Shown: positions 40,067-47,900 of the stretch, piece by piece
Layout: every line of letters begins with the position of its first letter
Numbering within the stretch: the first letter of the stretch is position 1
Assembly (NCBI GenBank): GCA_041390145.1
Contig: JAWKQM010000008.1
Coordinates: 111,236 to 175,235 of the forward strand
Length of the DNA: 64,000 nucleotides
DNA from: Gemmatimonadales bacterium
GTDB lineage: Bacteria; Gemmatimonadota; Gemmatimonadetes; Gemmatimonadales; GWC2-71-9
Direction: 5' to 3'
The notes under the pieces: model-generated
Seen by the model: only the letters and a program-made list of their open reading frames with translations
Database searches by the model: none
Told to the model about the DNA's origin: nothing
Program-made: the position numbers and the translations under genes

Positions 40067-41629
40067 ATGACCTCATTCCATGACGCACTCCAGGCCGGTT
40101 ACAGCTTTGACGGGCCCAGTGTCACGCTCGGCGCCGCACTCGACGGCGCCACGGTCCATCCCGCCCCTAAGGTCTGCATACCGCTGGCGATGATGAACCG
40201 TCACGGGCTGGTGGCCGGCGCCACCGGTACCGGCAAGAGCAAGACGCTGCAGCTGCTCGCCGAGCAGCTCTCGGTGCAGGGTGTGCCGGTGTTCGTGGCG
40301 GACCTCAAGGGGGATCTCTCCGGCCTGGCCATGCCGGGCGAGACCAACAAGCGGATCGAGGAGCGGGCCACCAGCATCGGCTGGGACTGGCAGGGCGCCG
40401 GTGTGCCGGTGGAGTTCGTGAGCCTGACCGGAAAGCTGGGCGTGCAACTGCGGGCCACCGTCAGCTCGTTCGGGCCTCTCCTCCTCGGCAAGGTGCTCTC
40501 GCTCAACGAGACGCAGACCAGCGTCCTGTCGCTGGTGTTCAAGTTCTGCGACGACCAGGGGATGCCACTCCTCGACTTTGCCGACCTCCGGTCGGTGCTC
40601 CAGTACCTCGACAGCGACGAAGGAAAGCCCGCGCTCAAGGAGTACGGCGGGATGTCCTCGGCGTCGGTGGGGGTACTGCTCCGGAAGATGGTCGAGCTGG
40701 AAGAGCAGGGGGCGGAGGCGTTCTTCGGCGAGCCGGAGTTCGACGTCCGGGACCTCCTGACCTGCACCTCGGACGGGCGCGGCGTGGTGACCTGCCTCGA
40801 GTTGTCCGATGTGCAGGACAAGCCGCGGCTCTTCTCGACCTTCATGATGTGGCTGCTCGCCGAGCTCTACCACAACCTCCCCGAGGCCGGCGACCTGCCG
40901 AAGCCGAAGCTGGTCTTCTTCTTCGACGAGGCGCACCTCCTCTTCAACGACGCGCCGAAGGCGTTCCTGGAGCAGGTGGAACAGGTGGTGCGCCTGGTCC
41001 GCTCCAAGGGGGTCGGCGTCTATTTCGTGACGCAGACGCCGAAGGACGTGCCCTCCGATGTGCTGGCGCAGCTGGGGCACCGGGTGCAGCACGCACTCCG
41101 CGCGCACACCCCCGACGACGACAAGGCACTCCGCGCCACGGTGCGCACCTTTCCGAAGACCACCTTCTACGACCTCGAGGAGACGCTGACTACCCTCGGC
41201 ATCGGCGAGGCGGTGGTGACCGCGCTCAACCCGCGCGGCGTGCCCACACCGGTGGTGGCCACCCGGCTGATCCCGCCGACATCGCGCATGGCCCCGCTGA
41301 CACCGGAGGAATTGCAGGCCGATATCCGCAGCTCCGACCTGCTGGCGGAGTACGGGCAGGCCATCGATCGCGACAGCGCGCGGGAAATGCTGGCGCGCCG
41401 GATCGAGAAGACCGCGGAGATGCCGGCGGCCCCCGCCGCCCCCGCCGCGCCGGCGGCACCGGGCAAGCCGAGCCAAGTGTCAAAGACCACGAAGGTGCTG
41501 GGGGGGGCGCTGCTGGGGAGCCTGGCGGCGACGGTGGGCCGGACGGTGGGCCGGGAGATGGTGCGCGGTCTTTTCGGACTGCTGGGAGCCAAGCCACCGA
41601 AGACGCGGAGGCGGACCACTCGCTGGTAG
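40067..41629 (+). CDS. HerA/DUF853-type ATPase
   Basis: A 520-residue ATPase of the HerA-FtsK clan, DUF853 (YjgR-like). NRHGLVAGATGTGKSKT has the Walker A Lys57; FVADLKGDLSGL follows; Walker B is KLVFFFDEAHLLF; TQTPKDVPSDVLAQLGHRVQHALRA is the conserved arginine-bearing block. A Pro/Ala-rich linker (AAPAAPAAPAAP) precedes a hydrophobic Gly-rich C terminus and a basic tail (KPPKTRRRTTRW). The clan moves DNA or protein through a hexameric ring; the role of DUF853 proteins is not established. It stands alone between two related palindromic elements. Confidence 0.87.
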   Translation: MTSFHDALQAGYSFDGPSVTLGAALDGATVHPAPKVCIPLAMMNRHGLVAGATGTGKSKTLQLLAEQLSVQGVPVFVADLKGDLSGLAMPGETNKRIEERATSIGWDWQGAGVPVEFVSLTGKLGVQLRATVSSFGPLLLGKVLSLNETQTSVLSLVFKFCDDQGMPLLDFADLRSVLQYLDSDEGKPALKEYGGMSSASVGVLLRKMVELEEQGAEAFFGEPEFDVRDLLTCTSDGRGVVTCLELSDVQDKPRLFSTFMMWLLAELYHNLPEAGDLPKPKLVFFFDEAHLLFNDAPKAFLEQVEQVVRLVRSKGVGVYFVTQTPKDVPSDVLAQLGHRVQHALRAHTPDDDKALRATVRTFPKTTFYDLEETLTTLGIGEAVVTALNPRGVPTPVVATRLIPPTSRMAPLTPEELQADIRSSDLLAEYGQAIDRDSAREMLARRIEKTAEMPAAPAAPAAPAAPGKPSQVSKTTKVLGGALLGSLAATVGRTVGREMVRGLFGLLGAKPPKTRRRTTRW

Positions 41630-41643
41630 CCTCACCAAAAGGG

Positions 41644-41760
41644 AAACGAGAGAGGGTCGGAAGAACCACGGAGGGTCGGATAACGGATCGAGTGGTCGCG
41701 TCGTCACCCACCAATCCAGATTTCCGACCCTCCGATTCTCCTCCGACATTCCTTCGTATT
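41644..41760. repeat. Second ~115-bp palindromic element, downstream of the HerA-like gene
   Basis: ACGAGAGAGGGTCGG near 41646 and GGAGGGTCGG near 41670 are answered by CCGACCCTCCG (41724) and CCGACATTCCTTCGT (41742). Length, arm order and sequence resemble the 39899-40014 element, in the same orientation. It fills most of the gap to tyrS and could also act as a terminator between the convergent genes. Confidence 0.6.
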
Positions 41761-41779
41761 GGTTACGAGCCCGCCACCC

Positions 41780-43048
41780 CTACTCCCCGACCCGCAGCAG
41801 CCCGTAATTCTTCTTCCCCTTCTGCAGCATCACGTACCCGCCGGCGAGCAGGTCCCCCGAGGTCAGCATCCGCTCCACGTCGTCGGTCTTCTCGCCGTTG
41901 ACGGCGTAGCCCTTCCCCTGGATACCGCGCCGCGCGTCGCTCTTGGAGGTGGCCAGGCCGGCGGTCACCAGCGCGTCCACCAGCGGGAGGCCGGTGTCGA
42001 GCATCCCGGCGGGCAGCGCGGTGGTCGGCATCTCGCCGCTCAGCACCTCGAACACGCCGGCGTCGGCGGTGCGCAGGTCGGTACCGCCGAAGAGGATGGC
42101 GCTCGCGGCGATGACACGCGCGGTGGTGTCCGCACCATGCACCCGCGTGGTGATGTCCTGCGCGAGGAGACGCTGGGCGGAGCGGCGGCTCGGGTCGGCG
42201 GCCTGTTCGGTCATCGCCACGGCGATCTCGTCACCCGAGAGGAAGGTGAAGAAGTTGAGGAGCCGCTCCACGTCCCGGTCGTCGGTGTTGAGCCAGAACT
42301 GGTAGAACTTGTAGGGGCTGGTGCGCGCCGGGTCGAGCCAGACGTTTCCGTCCTCGCTCTTCCCGAACTTGGCGCCGGCCGCCGTGGTCAGGAGTGGCAT
42401 CACGAGCCCGTGGGCGCTCCCCTGTTCCCGCCTCCCGATGAGCTCGATCCCCGCCGTGATGTTGCCCCACTGGTCGCTGCCGCCCATCTGCAGCTCGCAC
42501 CCCGCCTGGCGGAAGAGGTGCCAGAAGTCGTAGGCCTGCACCAGCATGTAGGTGAATTCCGTGAAGCTGATGCCGGTCTCCATCCGACTCTGGACCGATT
42601 CCTTCTGCAGCATGTAGTTGACCGTGAAGTGCTTGCCGGTGTCGCGCAGGAAATCCATCAGCCCCAGGTTCCGGAGCCAGTCGGCGTTGTTCATGACGCG
42701 GGCAGCGGTCGGCCCCTCGAAATCGAGGAAGTGGGCCAGCTGGGCCTTGAGCGCGGCGGAGTTTCGGTCGAGGACCTCGACGGAGAGAATCGGCCGCTCG
42801 TCCCGCTTCCCGCTCGGATCGCCGACCATGCCGGTGCCCCCGCCGACCAGGGCAATCGGACGTCCCCCGGACCGCTGGAGCCAGGCCAGGCCCATGACCG
42901 GGAGGAGGCTCCCCACATGCAGGGAGTCGGCGGTCGGGTCGAACCCGATGTAGGCGGTGACCGGCCCCTCACCGAGGCGGGCCTGCAGCCCGGGGGTGGC
43001 GTCGTGGACGAGGCCCCGGGCGGTCATGGTGTCGAGAAGGGTGGGCAT
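41780..43048 (-). CDS. tyrS: Tyrosyl-tRNA synthetase
   Basis: A 422-residue class I synthetase charging tRNA-Tyr. The HIGH-type motif appears as SLHVGSLLPVMGL, GGSDQWGNI is the tyrosine-binding block, and the KMSKS motif reads KFGKSED. A C-terminal S4 RNA-binding domain (LVTAGLATSKSDARRGIQGKGYAVNGE) closes the protein. It is divergent from the PBP gene, 36 bp apart. Confidence 0.97.
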   Translation of the reverse strand: MPTLLDTMTARGLVHDATPGLQARLGEGPVTAYIGFDPTADSLHVGSLLPVMGLAWLQRSGGRPIALVGGGTGMVGDPSGKRDERPILSVEVLDRNSAALKAQLAHFLDFEGPTAARVMNNADWLRNLGLMDFLRDTGKHFTVNYMLQKESVQSRMETGISFTEFTYMLVQAYDFWHLFRQAGCELQMGGSDQWGNITAGIELIGRREQGSAHGLVMPLLTTAAGAKFGKSEDGNVWLDPARTSPYKFYQFWLNTDDRDVERLLNFFTFLSGDEIAVAMTEQAADPSRRSAQRLLAQDITTRVHGADTTARVIAASAILFGGTDLRTADAGVFEVLSGEMPTTALPAGMLDTGLPLVDALVTAGLATSKSDARRGIQGKGYAVNGEKTDDVERMLTSGDLLAGGYVMLQKGKKNYGLLRVGE

Positions 43049-43084
43049 GGTGGAGAAACCTAGGGGGACGATTACTTTCCCTCA

Positions 43085-45259
43085 ATGCTCCGTTCCCTGC
43101 TGGCCACCCTCCGCGACACCCTCCTCCGGTGGTGGCGTACCCCCAAAATCCGCCGGGGTGTCATCCTCTCCATCCTCGGCGTGATGGTCTTCGGGGCCGC
43201 CCTCGGCGCCGGCATCTGGCTGCGCGCCTGCTCCGGTAACCGCTGTCCCTCCATCGAGGGACTCGACAGCTACGACCCTGACCAGGCTTCCAAGGTCTAT
43301 GCCGCCGACGGCCGCCTCATCACCGACCTCGGCAAGGAGCGGCGCACCGTCGTCAGCCTGCAGGAGATGTCGCCGGCGCTCGTCGCCGCCTTCATCGCCA
43401 CCGAGGACAAGCGCTTCTACCAGCACCACGGCGTCGACTGGATCCGCTTCTTCGGCGCGGTCAAGGCCAACATTTTGGCGGGGGGCGTCACCGAGGGGTT
43501 CTCGACCATCACCATGCAGCTGGCGGGCAATCTCTTCCCGGAAGACCTGAACCGCCGGGTGCGGTCGTACGACCGGAAGATCCGGGAATCGAAGGTGGCG
43601 CGGCAGATCGAGGACCGGTACAGCAAGGACAAGATCCTCGAGCTCTATCTCAACCAGATCGATCTCGGCAACCGGGCGTTCGGCGTCGAGGCGGCGTCAC
43701 AGCGCTACTTCGGCAAGTCGTCCCGCGATCTCAACGTGGCGGAGGCGGCCACCCTTGCCGCCATGCCCAAGGCGCCGAGCCGCTACAACCCGCGCCGTCA
43801 CCCGGCACGCGCCATCCAGCGCCGGAACCTGATCCTGAATCTCCTGGCCGACCAAGGATCGATCACGCAGGAGGAGGCGAATCGCTGGAAGGCGTATCCC
43901 CTCCTGCTCTCCTCGCGCGACGATTTCAGCGGCGTGGCCGAGTATTTCGTCGAGTACATCCGCCAGCAGCTCGACGCCCGGTTCGGGCCCCGGCTCTACA
44001 CCGACGGGCTCCGGATCTACACCACCCTCGATCTCGAGGTGCAGCAGGCGGCGGAGCGGGCGCTCGAGTCGCAACTCAGCTCCATCGAGGCGGGGGCGTA
44101 CGGCCCGTACAAGCACCCGACCTATGCCGCCTATCTCGAGAAGAAGGCGGAGTCGGAAGACGAGATCGGGCCCGCCCAGTCGCCCTATCTGCAGGGCCTG
44201 GCGGTCACCCTCGAGGCAAAGACCGGCTACATCCTGGCCATGGTGGGTGGGCGCGACTTCGAGGACAGCAAGTTCAACCGCGCCACCCAGGCGCTGCGAC
44301 AGCCCGGCTCCACCTTCAAGCCGATCGTGTACACCGCCGGCGTGCGGGCCGGCGTGCCGCTCTCCACGGTGATGGTGGACGAGCCGATCACCGTGGAGAT
44401 GCCGGGCATCCAGGAGCCGTGGGAGCCGCAGAACTACGACAACACCTTCGCCGGGCCGATGCCGCTCCGGCAGGCGCTCTACAAGTCGGTCAACATCATC
44501 GCCATCAAGCTCGGCATGGAAATCGGCGAGGAGGCGGTCATCGCGGAGGCCACCCGCTTCGGCCTCGTGGCCTCGCCCATCCCGGCCGTCCCCTCGATCC
44601 ACCTCGGCTCGGCGGTGGTCAAGCCGCTCGAACTGATTGCGGCCTACACCGCCTTCGCCAACCAGGGGGAGCGGGCCACGCCGATGGGGATCCTGCGGGT
44701 GGAGGATCGCCAGGGGAACATCCTCTGGCAGCCGAAGCCCCGGCTGGAACCGGTCATGGACCCGCCGCTTGCGTGGATCATGAACGGCGCGCTGCAGGAT
44801 GTGGTGCGCCGCGGCACCGGCACCCGCGCCGTGACCGGCATCAGCTTCCCCGTCGGCGGGAAGACGGGCACCACCAACGACGGCAACGACGTCTGGTTCG
44901 TCGGCTACACGTCGGACCTCGTTACCGGATTCTGGTTCGGGTTCGATGCGCCGGAGAAGATCAAGACCAACGCGCAGGGTGGTCTCCTCGCCGCGCCGGC
45001 GTGGCAGCAGATGATGACCGAGGTGTACGAACGGCGCCCCACCCCCGGCGGCTGGCCCCAGCCCGATGGCCTCGTGAGCGCCGAAATCGACCGCACCACC
45101 GGCTTCCGCGCGTCGCCCTACTGCCCGACGGCGGTGCGGGCCACCGAGTGGTTCCTGCCGGGCAGCGAGCCGAACGAGGCCTGCCCGGTGCACCTGCCCT
45201 TCGGCCGGTCCACCGAAGTCGAAGCCGCCCCAGTCGAGCCCGCGCCCGACGGCCAGTAA
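43085..45259 (+). CDS. Class A penicillin-binding protein (PBP1A type)
   Basis: A 724-residue bifunctional peptidoglycan synthase. One membrane helix (~26-47) is followed by the GT51 glycosyltransferase with catalytic Glu107 in ATEDKRFYQHHGVD and the GFSTITMQLAGN block (TITQQ family motif changed to TITMQ). The transpeptidase has SxxK with Ser409 in GSTFKP, SVN for SxN and GGKTGTT. The final ~60 residues are Pro/Glu-rich with three Cys. It polymerises lipid II and crosslinks strands in the periplasm. Confidence 0.95.
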   Translation: MLRSLLATLRDTLLRWWRTPKIRRGVILSILGVMVFGAALGAGIWLRACSGNRCPSIEGLDSYDPDQASKVYAADGRLITDLGKERRTVVSLQEMSPALVAAFIATEDKRFYQHHGVDWIRFFGAVKANILAGGVTEGFSTITMQLAGNLFPEDLNRRVRSYDRKIRESKVARQIEDRYSKDKILELYLNQIDLGNRAFGVEAASQRYFGKSSRDLNVAEAATLAAMPKAPSRYNPRRHPARAIQRRNLILNLLADQGSITQEEANRWKAYPLLLSSRDDFSGVAEYFVEYIRQQLDARFGPRLYTDGLRIYTTLDLEVQQAAERALESQLSSIEAGAYGPYKHPTYAAYLEKKAESEDEIGPAQSPYLQGLAVTLEAKTGYILAMVGGRDFEDSKFNRATQALRQPGSTFKPIVYTAGVRAGVPLSTVMVDEPITVEMPGIQEPWEPQNYDNTFAGPMPLRQALYKSVNIIAIKLGMEIGEEAVIAEATRFGLVASPIPAVPSIHLGSAVVKPLELIAAYTAFANQGERATPMGILRVEDRQGNILWQPKPRLEPVMDPPLAWIMNGALQDVVRRGTGTRAVTGISFPVGGKTGTTNDGNDVWFVGYTSDLVTGFWFGFDAPEKIKTNAQGGLLAAPAWQQMMTEVYERRPTPGGWPQPDGLVSAEIDRTTGFRASPYCPTAVRATEWFLPGSEPNEACPVHLPFGRSTEVEAAPVEPAPDGQ

Positions 45260-45260
45260 C

Positions 45261-46499
45261 ATGCCCCCCCGGTTCCTGACCGCCGGCTGGCTCCTCCCGA
45301 TGGACGGGCCACCGATCCGGAATGGCGCAATCCTGATCGGGGGCGATGGACGGATCGAGGCTGTCGGTCCGGCGGGGAGCATCCCGCGCCCCGCAGACGC
45401 CGACCATTCCGCCTGGCCCGACGCCGCCATCCTCCCCGGCCTCGTCAACACCCACACCCATCTCGAACTCACCGGATTCGCCGGCATGGCGGACGAGGAT
45501 GATTTTCCCGCCTGGATCCGGCGGATCCGCGTGCTGAAGGCGGAGCGCAGCGCAGAGGATTTCCTCGTCGCGGCGCGCCAGGGACTCGCCGACTGCCACG
45601 CGGCGGGCGTCACCACCGTCGCCGACACCGGCGACAGCGGCGCGGTCATCGAGGCGCTGGCGGAGGCGGGCGGGAGCGGGATCGCCTACCACGAGGTGTT
45701 CGGTCCGCATCCGGACCAGGTCACCGAGAGCATGGCGGGGTTGCGCCAGCGGGTGTCCGATCTCCGCCGTTTCGCGTCGGAGCGGGTGAGGCTTGGTGTC
45801 TCTCCTCACGCTCCGTACACCGTCAGTGCCGAGCTGTACCGGGCGGTCGCCGAGTTCGCGGAGCAGGAGCGGTTGCCGGTCGCGGTGCACCTGGCGGAAT
45901 CGGCGGCGGAGACGGAACTGATAACCGGCGGGACAGGGGCGTTCGCGGAGGCGTGGCGCGCGCGCGGGATACCGTTGCCGGACTCCTCGGGTGTCTCTCC
46001 GGTGGCCTGGCTCGACCGGCATGGTGTCCTCGGGGAGCGGACGCTGGCCATCCATGCTGTCCGAGCTGATGCGGGGGACGTGGCGCTGCTCCGGCGCAGC
46101 CGCACATCAGTGGCGCACTGCCCGCTCTCCAACCGCAGGCACCTTCATGGCGCCGCGCCGCTTGCCGCCTTCCTGGCGGCCGGTCTGGCCGTGGGGGTGG
46201 GTACCGACTCGGTGGCCAGCGTGGGACGGCTGGACCTGCTGGCCGAGGCGCAGGCCGCCCGTGATTTGGCCGGGCTGTCGGCCGTGGAAGCGCTCGCACT
46301 GGTCACCAGCGGGGCCGCGCGGGCAATCGGAATGGAGAACGAGGTGGGGACGCTTCGGGCAGGCCGTTGGGGAGACGTGGCAGTGGTGAATATCGATCGG
46401 ACCGAGGCGGCGGAGTCGGCACTCGAGTCGGTCCTGGCGAGCACCCCCGCCGAGGTGGCGGAAACGATCCTTGGCGGGCGGACCGTGTACCGGGGGTGA
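45261..46499 (+). CDS. Amidohydrolase (SAH/MTA or guanine deaminase-like)
   Basis: A 412-residue metal-dependent hydrolase. LPGLVNTHTHLELTG holds the HxH metal site; VSPHAPYTVS, VAVHLAES and the late VGVGTDSVAS (Asp ligand) complete the TIM-barrel active site. Family members deaminate S-adenosylhomocysteine, methylthioadenosine, guanine or related rings; futalosine-type deaminases are another option. The start follows the PBP stop by 1 bp, so it is probably on the same message, though with no clear functional link. Confidence 0.88.
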   Translation: MPPRFLTAGWLLPMDGPPIRNGAILIGGDGRIEAVGPAGSIPRPADADHSAWPDAAILPGLVNTHTHLELTGFAGMADEDDFPAWIRRIRVLKAERSAEDFLVAARQGLADCHAAGVTTVADTGDSGAVIEALAEAGGSGIAYHEVFGPHPDQVTESMAGLRQRVSDLRRFASERVRLGVSPHAPYTVSAELYRAVAEFAEQERLPVAVHLAESAAETELITGGTGAFAEAWRARGIPLPDSSGVSPVAWLDRHGVLGERTLAIHAVRADAGDVALLRRSRTSVAHCPLSNRRHLHGAAPLAAFLAAGLAVGVGTDSVASVGRLDLLAEAQAARDLAGLSAVEALALVTSGAARAIGMENEVGTLRAGRWGDVAVVNIDRTEAAESALESVLASTPAEVAETILGGRTVYRG

Positions 46500-46578
46500 A
46501 ACGCCTCCCGGCCCTCCCTTGCTGGCGCCAGCACCGCTCGTTACGATTCCTGCAACCAACTCAGGCGGAATTCACCGC

Positions 46579-47130
46579 ATGCGCTGCCTTGCACTGAACG
46601 CCTCATTCGAGCCACTCACCATGGTGCCCGTGCGCCGGGCGCTGCGGCTTGTCATTGAGGGCAAGGCCGAGATCGTCGAAGCCGACGGCCCTGAATACAT
46701 GCGAAGTGAGCGGCTGGCCATCCCACGGCCAGCCATCATCCGCCTCGTCAAGTTCGTGCATGTCCCCCGCCGCTTCCGCCGCCACGTCACCAACACCTTC
46801 CTCTTTGCCCGCGATGAGTACCGGTGCCAGTACTGCAACCGGACCCAGCCCGAGTTGCGTCCGCGCGAGTGCCTCACGCGCGACCACCTGGTGCCGATTT
46901 CTCGCGGGGGAGGAAACGCCTGGACCAACGTCGTCACGGCGTGCAGCAGCTGCAACACCCGGAAGGGGAACCGGCTCCCGGAAGAGTGCGGCATGCTGCC
47001 GATTCACCCGCCGACCGAGCCTCACTTCGTGCACCTGTCGTGGGCAGTCCGCCGCCTGAGCCGGACCCAGGCCAAGTACATCCGGCTGTTCTACGGCGAA
47101 GCGGCGCTGCACGCGCTGCGCGGACACTAG
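46579..47130 (+). CDS. HNH endonuclease family protein
   Basis: A 183-residue protein of the widespread stand-alone HNH group that starts RCLALNASFEPL. The nuclease core has CQYCNRTQPE, TRDHLVPISRGGGNAW and VVTACSSCNTRKGNR, giving two CxxC zinc pairs and the DH...N...H active site. A basic C-terminal helix follows. The cellular role of this group is unknown; it is found outside phages and restriction loci. ATG 46579 fits the conserved N terminus; the frame upstream is only open by chance. Confidence 0.88.
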   Translation: MRCLALNASFEPLTMVPVRRALRLVIEGKAEIVEADGPEYMRSERLAIPRPAIIRLVKFVHVPRRFRRHVTNTFLFARDEYRCQYCNRTQPELRPRECLTRDHLVPISRGGGNAWTNVVTACSSCNTRKGNRLPEECGMLPIHPPTEPHFVHLSWAVRRLSRTQAKYIRLFYGEAALHALRGH

Positions 47131-47138
47131 CTCGAACG

Positions 47139-47208
47139 CCGTCATCCCGGCGCACGCCGGGATCCATTCCCGGTCTGTGACATGGACCCCGGCTTTCGCC
47201 GGGGTGAC
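47139..47208. repeat. Pair of inverted REP-like palindromes, family 2
   Basis: Two copies face each other: 47139-47167 (ATCCCGGCGCACGCCGGGAT) and 47183-47208 (ACCCCGGCTTTCGCCGGGGT), in the gap between the convergent HNH and DUF4390 genes. As RNA either hairpin could end transcription. A short CCCCGCTG repeat follows at about 47219-47238. The gap (47131-47239) holds nothing else I can see. Confidence 0.82.
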
Positions 47209-47239
47209 GAGATTCGGCCCCGCTGCCCCGCTGCCCCGC

Positions 47240-47899
47240 CTACTCCACTTCGAAGTTCTCGCTCTTCCCCTCCACCCGCATGATGGGCAGCCCTGCCACG
47301 CGCAGCAGCATCCGGCGTGCGGAGCGGCTGACGGCGCCACCCAGGTTGCCGTTGTCGTCGGTGGCGGCGCCGGTCTCTCCCCGCATCACCCGGTCCATCT
47401 CGTCGAGGTCGGCGTCGGACAGCGTCGATACTGACAGCGTTGCCACGTAGTAGTAGTTGCCCTTGTCCGTGGCTCGCACCGCGATCCGGTAGGCCACGCC
47501 GAGGGCCCGGCCGAGGGTGGCCAGGTCGGGGTAGCGCTGCTGGCGGGTACGCCCGAGCAGCACGGTCGTGACGGTGTACTGGTCCAGCAGCGGCTCCCGC
47601 CGCACCACCACGTCCCAGTCGATCGAGCGCACGGCGGCATCGAACCATGACGCGCGCGCGCGCCAGAGCTCGAGGCGGTAATGCAGCCGGAGTGGGAGTC
47701 CGCTCAGGAGGGCGGAGGTCCAGCGGTCGTCTTCCAGCAGGCCGTTGACGCGCGCCTCGGGGAGCTGGCCATCCTTGCGGTTCGCATCGGGGACGAGGGT
47801 CACGGTGAGCGTGACGTCGTTCGACCCCTGCGCAGCGAGCGGAGGGGCGGCAGGCAGCGTGAGGGCCGCGAGCAGCAGGAGGACGGCCGGCAGGCGCAT
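47240..47899 (-). CDS. DUF4390 domain secreted protein
   Basis: A 219-residue protein with a clear signal peptide (MRLPAVLLLLAALTLPAAPPLAAQG) and a DUF4390-like body: GLPLRLHYRLELWRAR, DWDVVVRREPLLDQYTV and a C-terminal VAGLPIMRVEGKSENFEV. The function of DUF4390 is unknown; in several proteobacteria it sits directly before ntrY/ntrX, and here it is three genes downstream of an NtrY/NtrX-like pair. The start at ATG 47899 is 1 bp from the barrel gene's stop. Confidence 0.83.
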   Translation of the reverse strand: MRLPAVLLLLAALTLPAAPPLAAQGSNDVTLTVTLVPDANRKDGQLPEARVNGLLEDDRWTSALLSGLPLRLHYRLELWRARASWFDAAVRSIDWDVVVRREPLLDQYTVTTVLLGRTRQQRYPDLATLGRALGVAYRIAVRATDKGNYYYVATLSVSTLSDADLDEMDRVMRGETGAATDDNGNLGGAVSRSARRMLLRVAGLPIMRVEGKSENFEVE

Positions 47900-47900
47900 G

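Noticed and set aside
40067..41760. Anti-phage defence island around the HerA-like ATPase
   Set aside because: DUF853 ATPases occur alone in many genomes, and no nuclease or Sir2 partner is adjacent; the neighbours are housekeeping genes.
46579..47130. Homing endonuclease or restriction system from the HNH protein
   Set aside because: It belongs to a common stand-alone HNH group, with no intron, intein or methyltransferase nearby.
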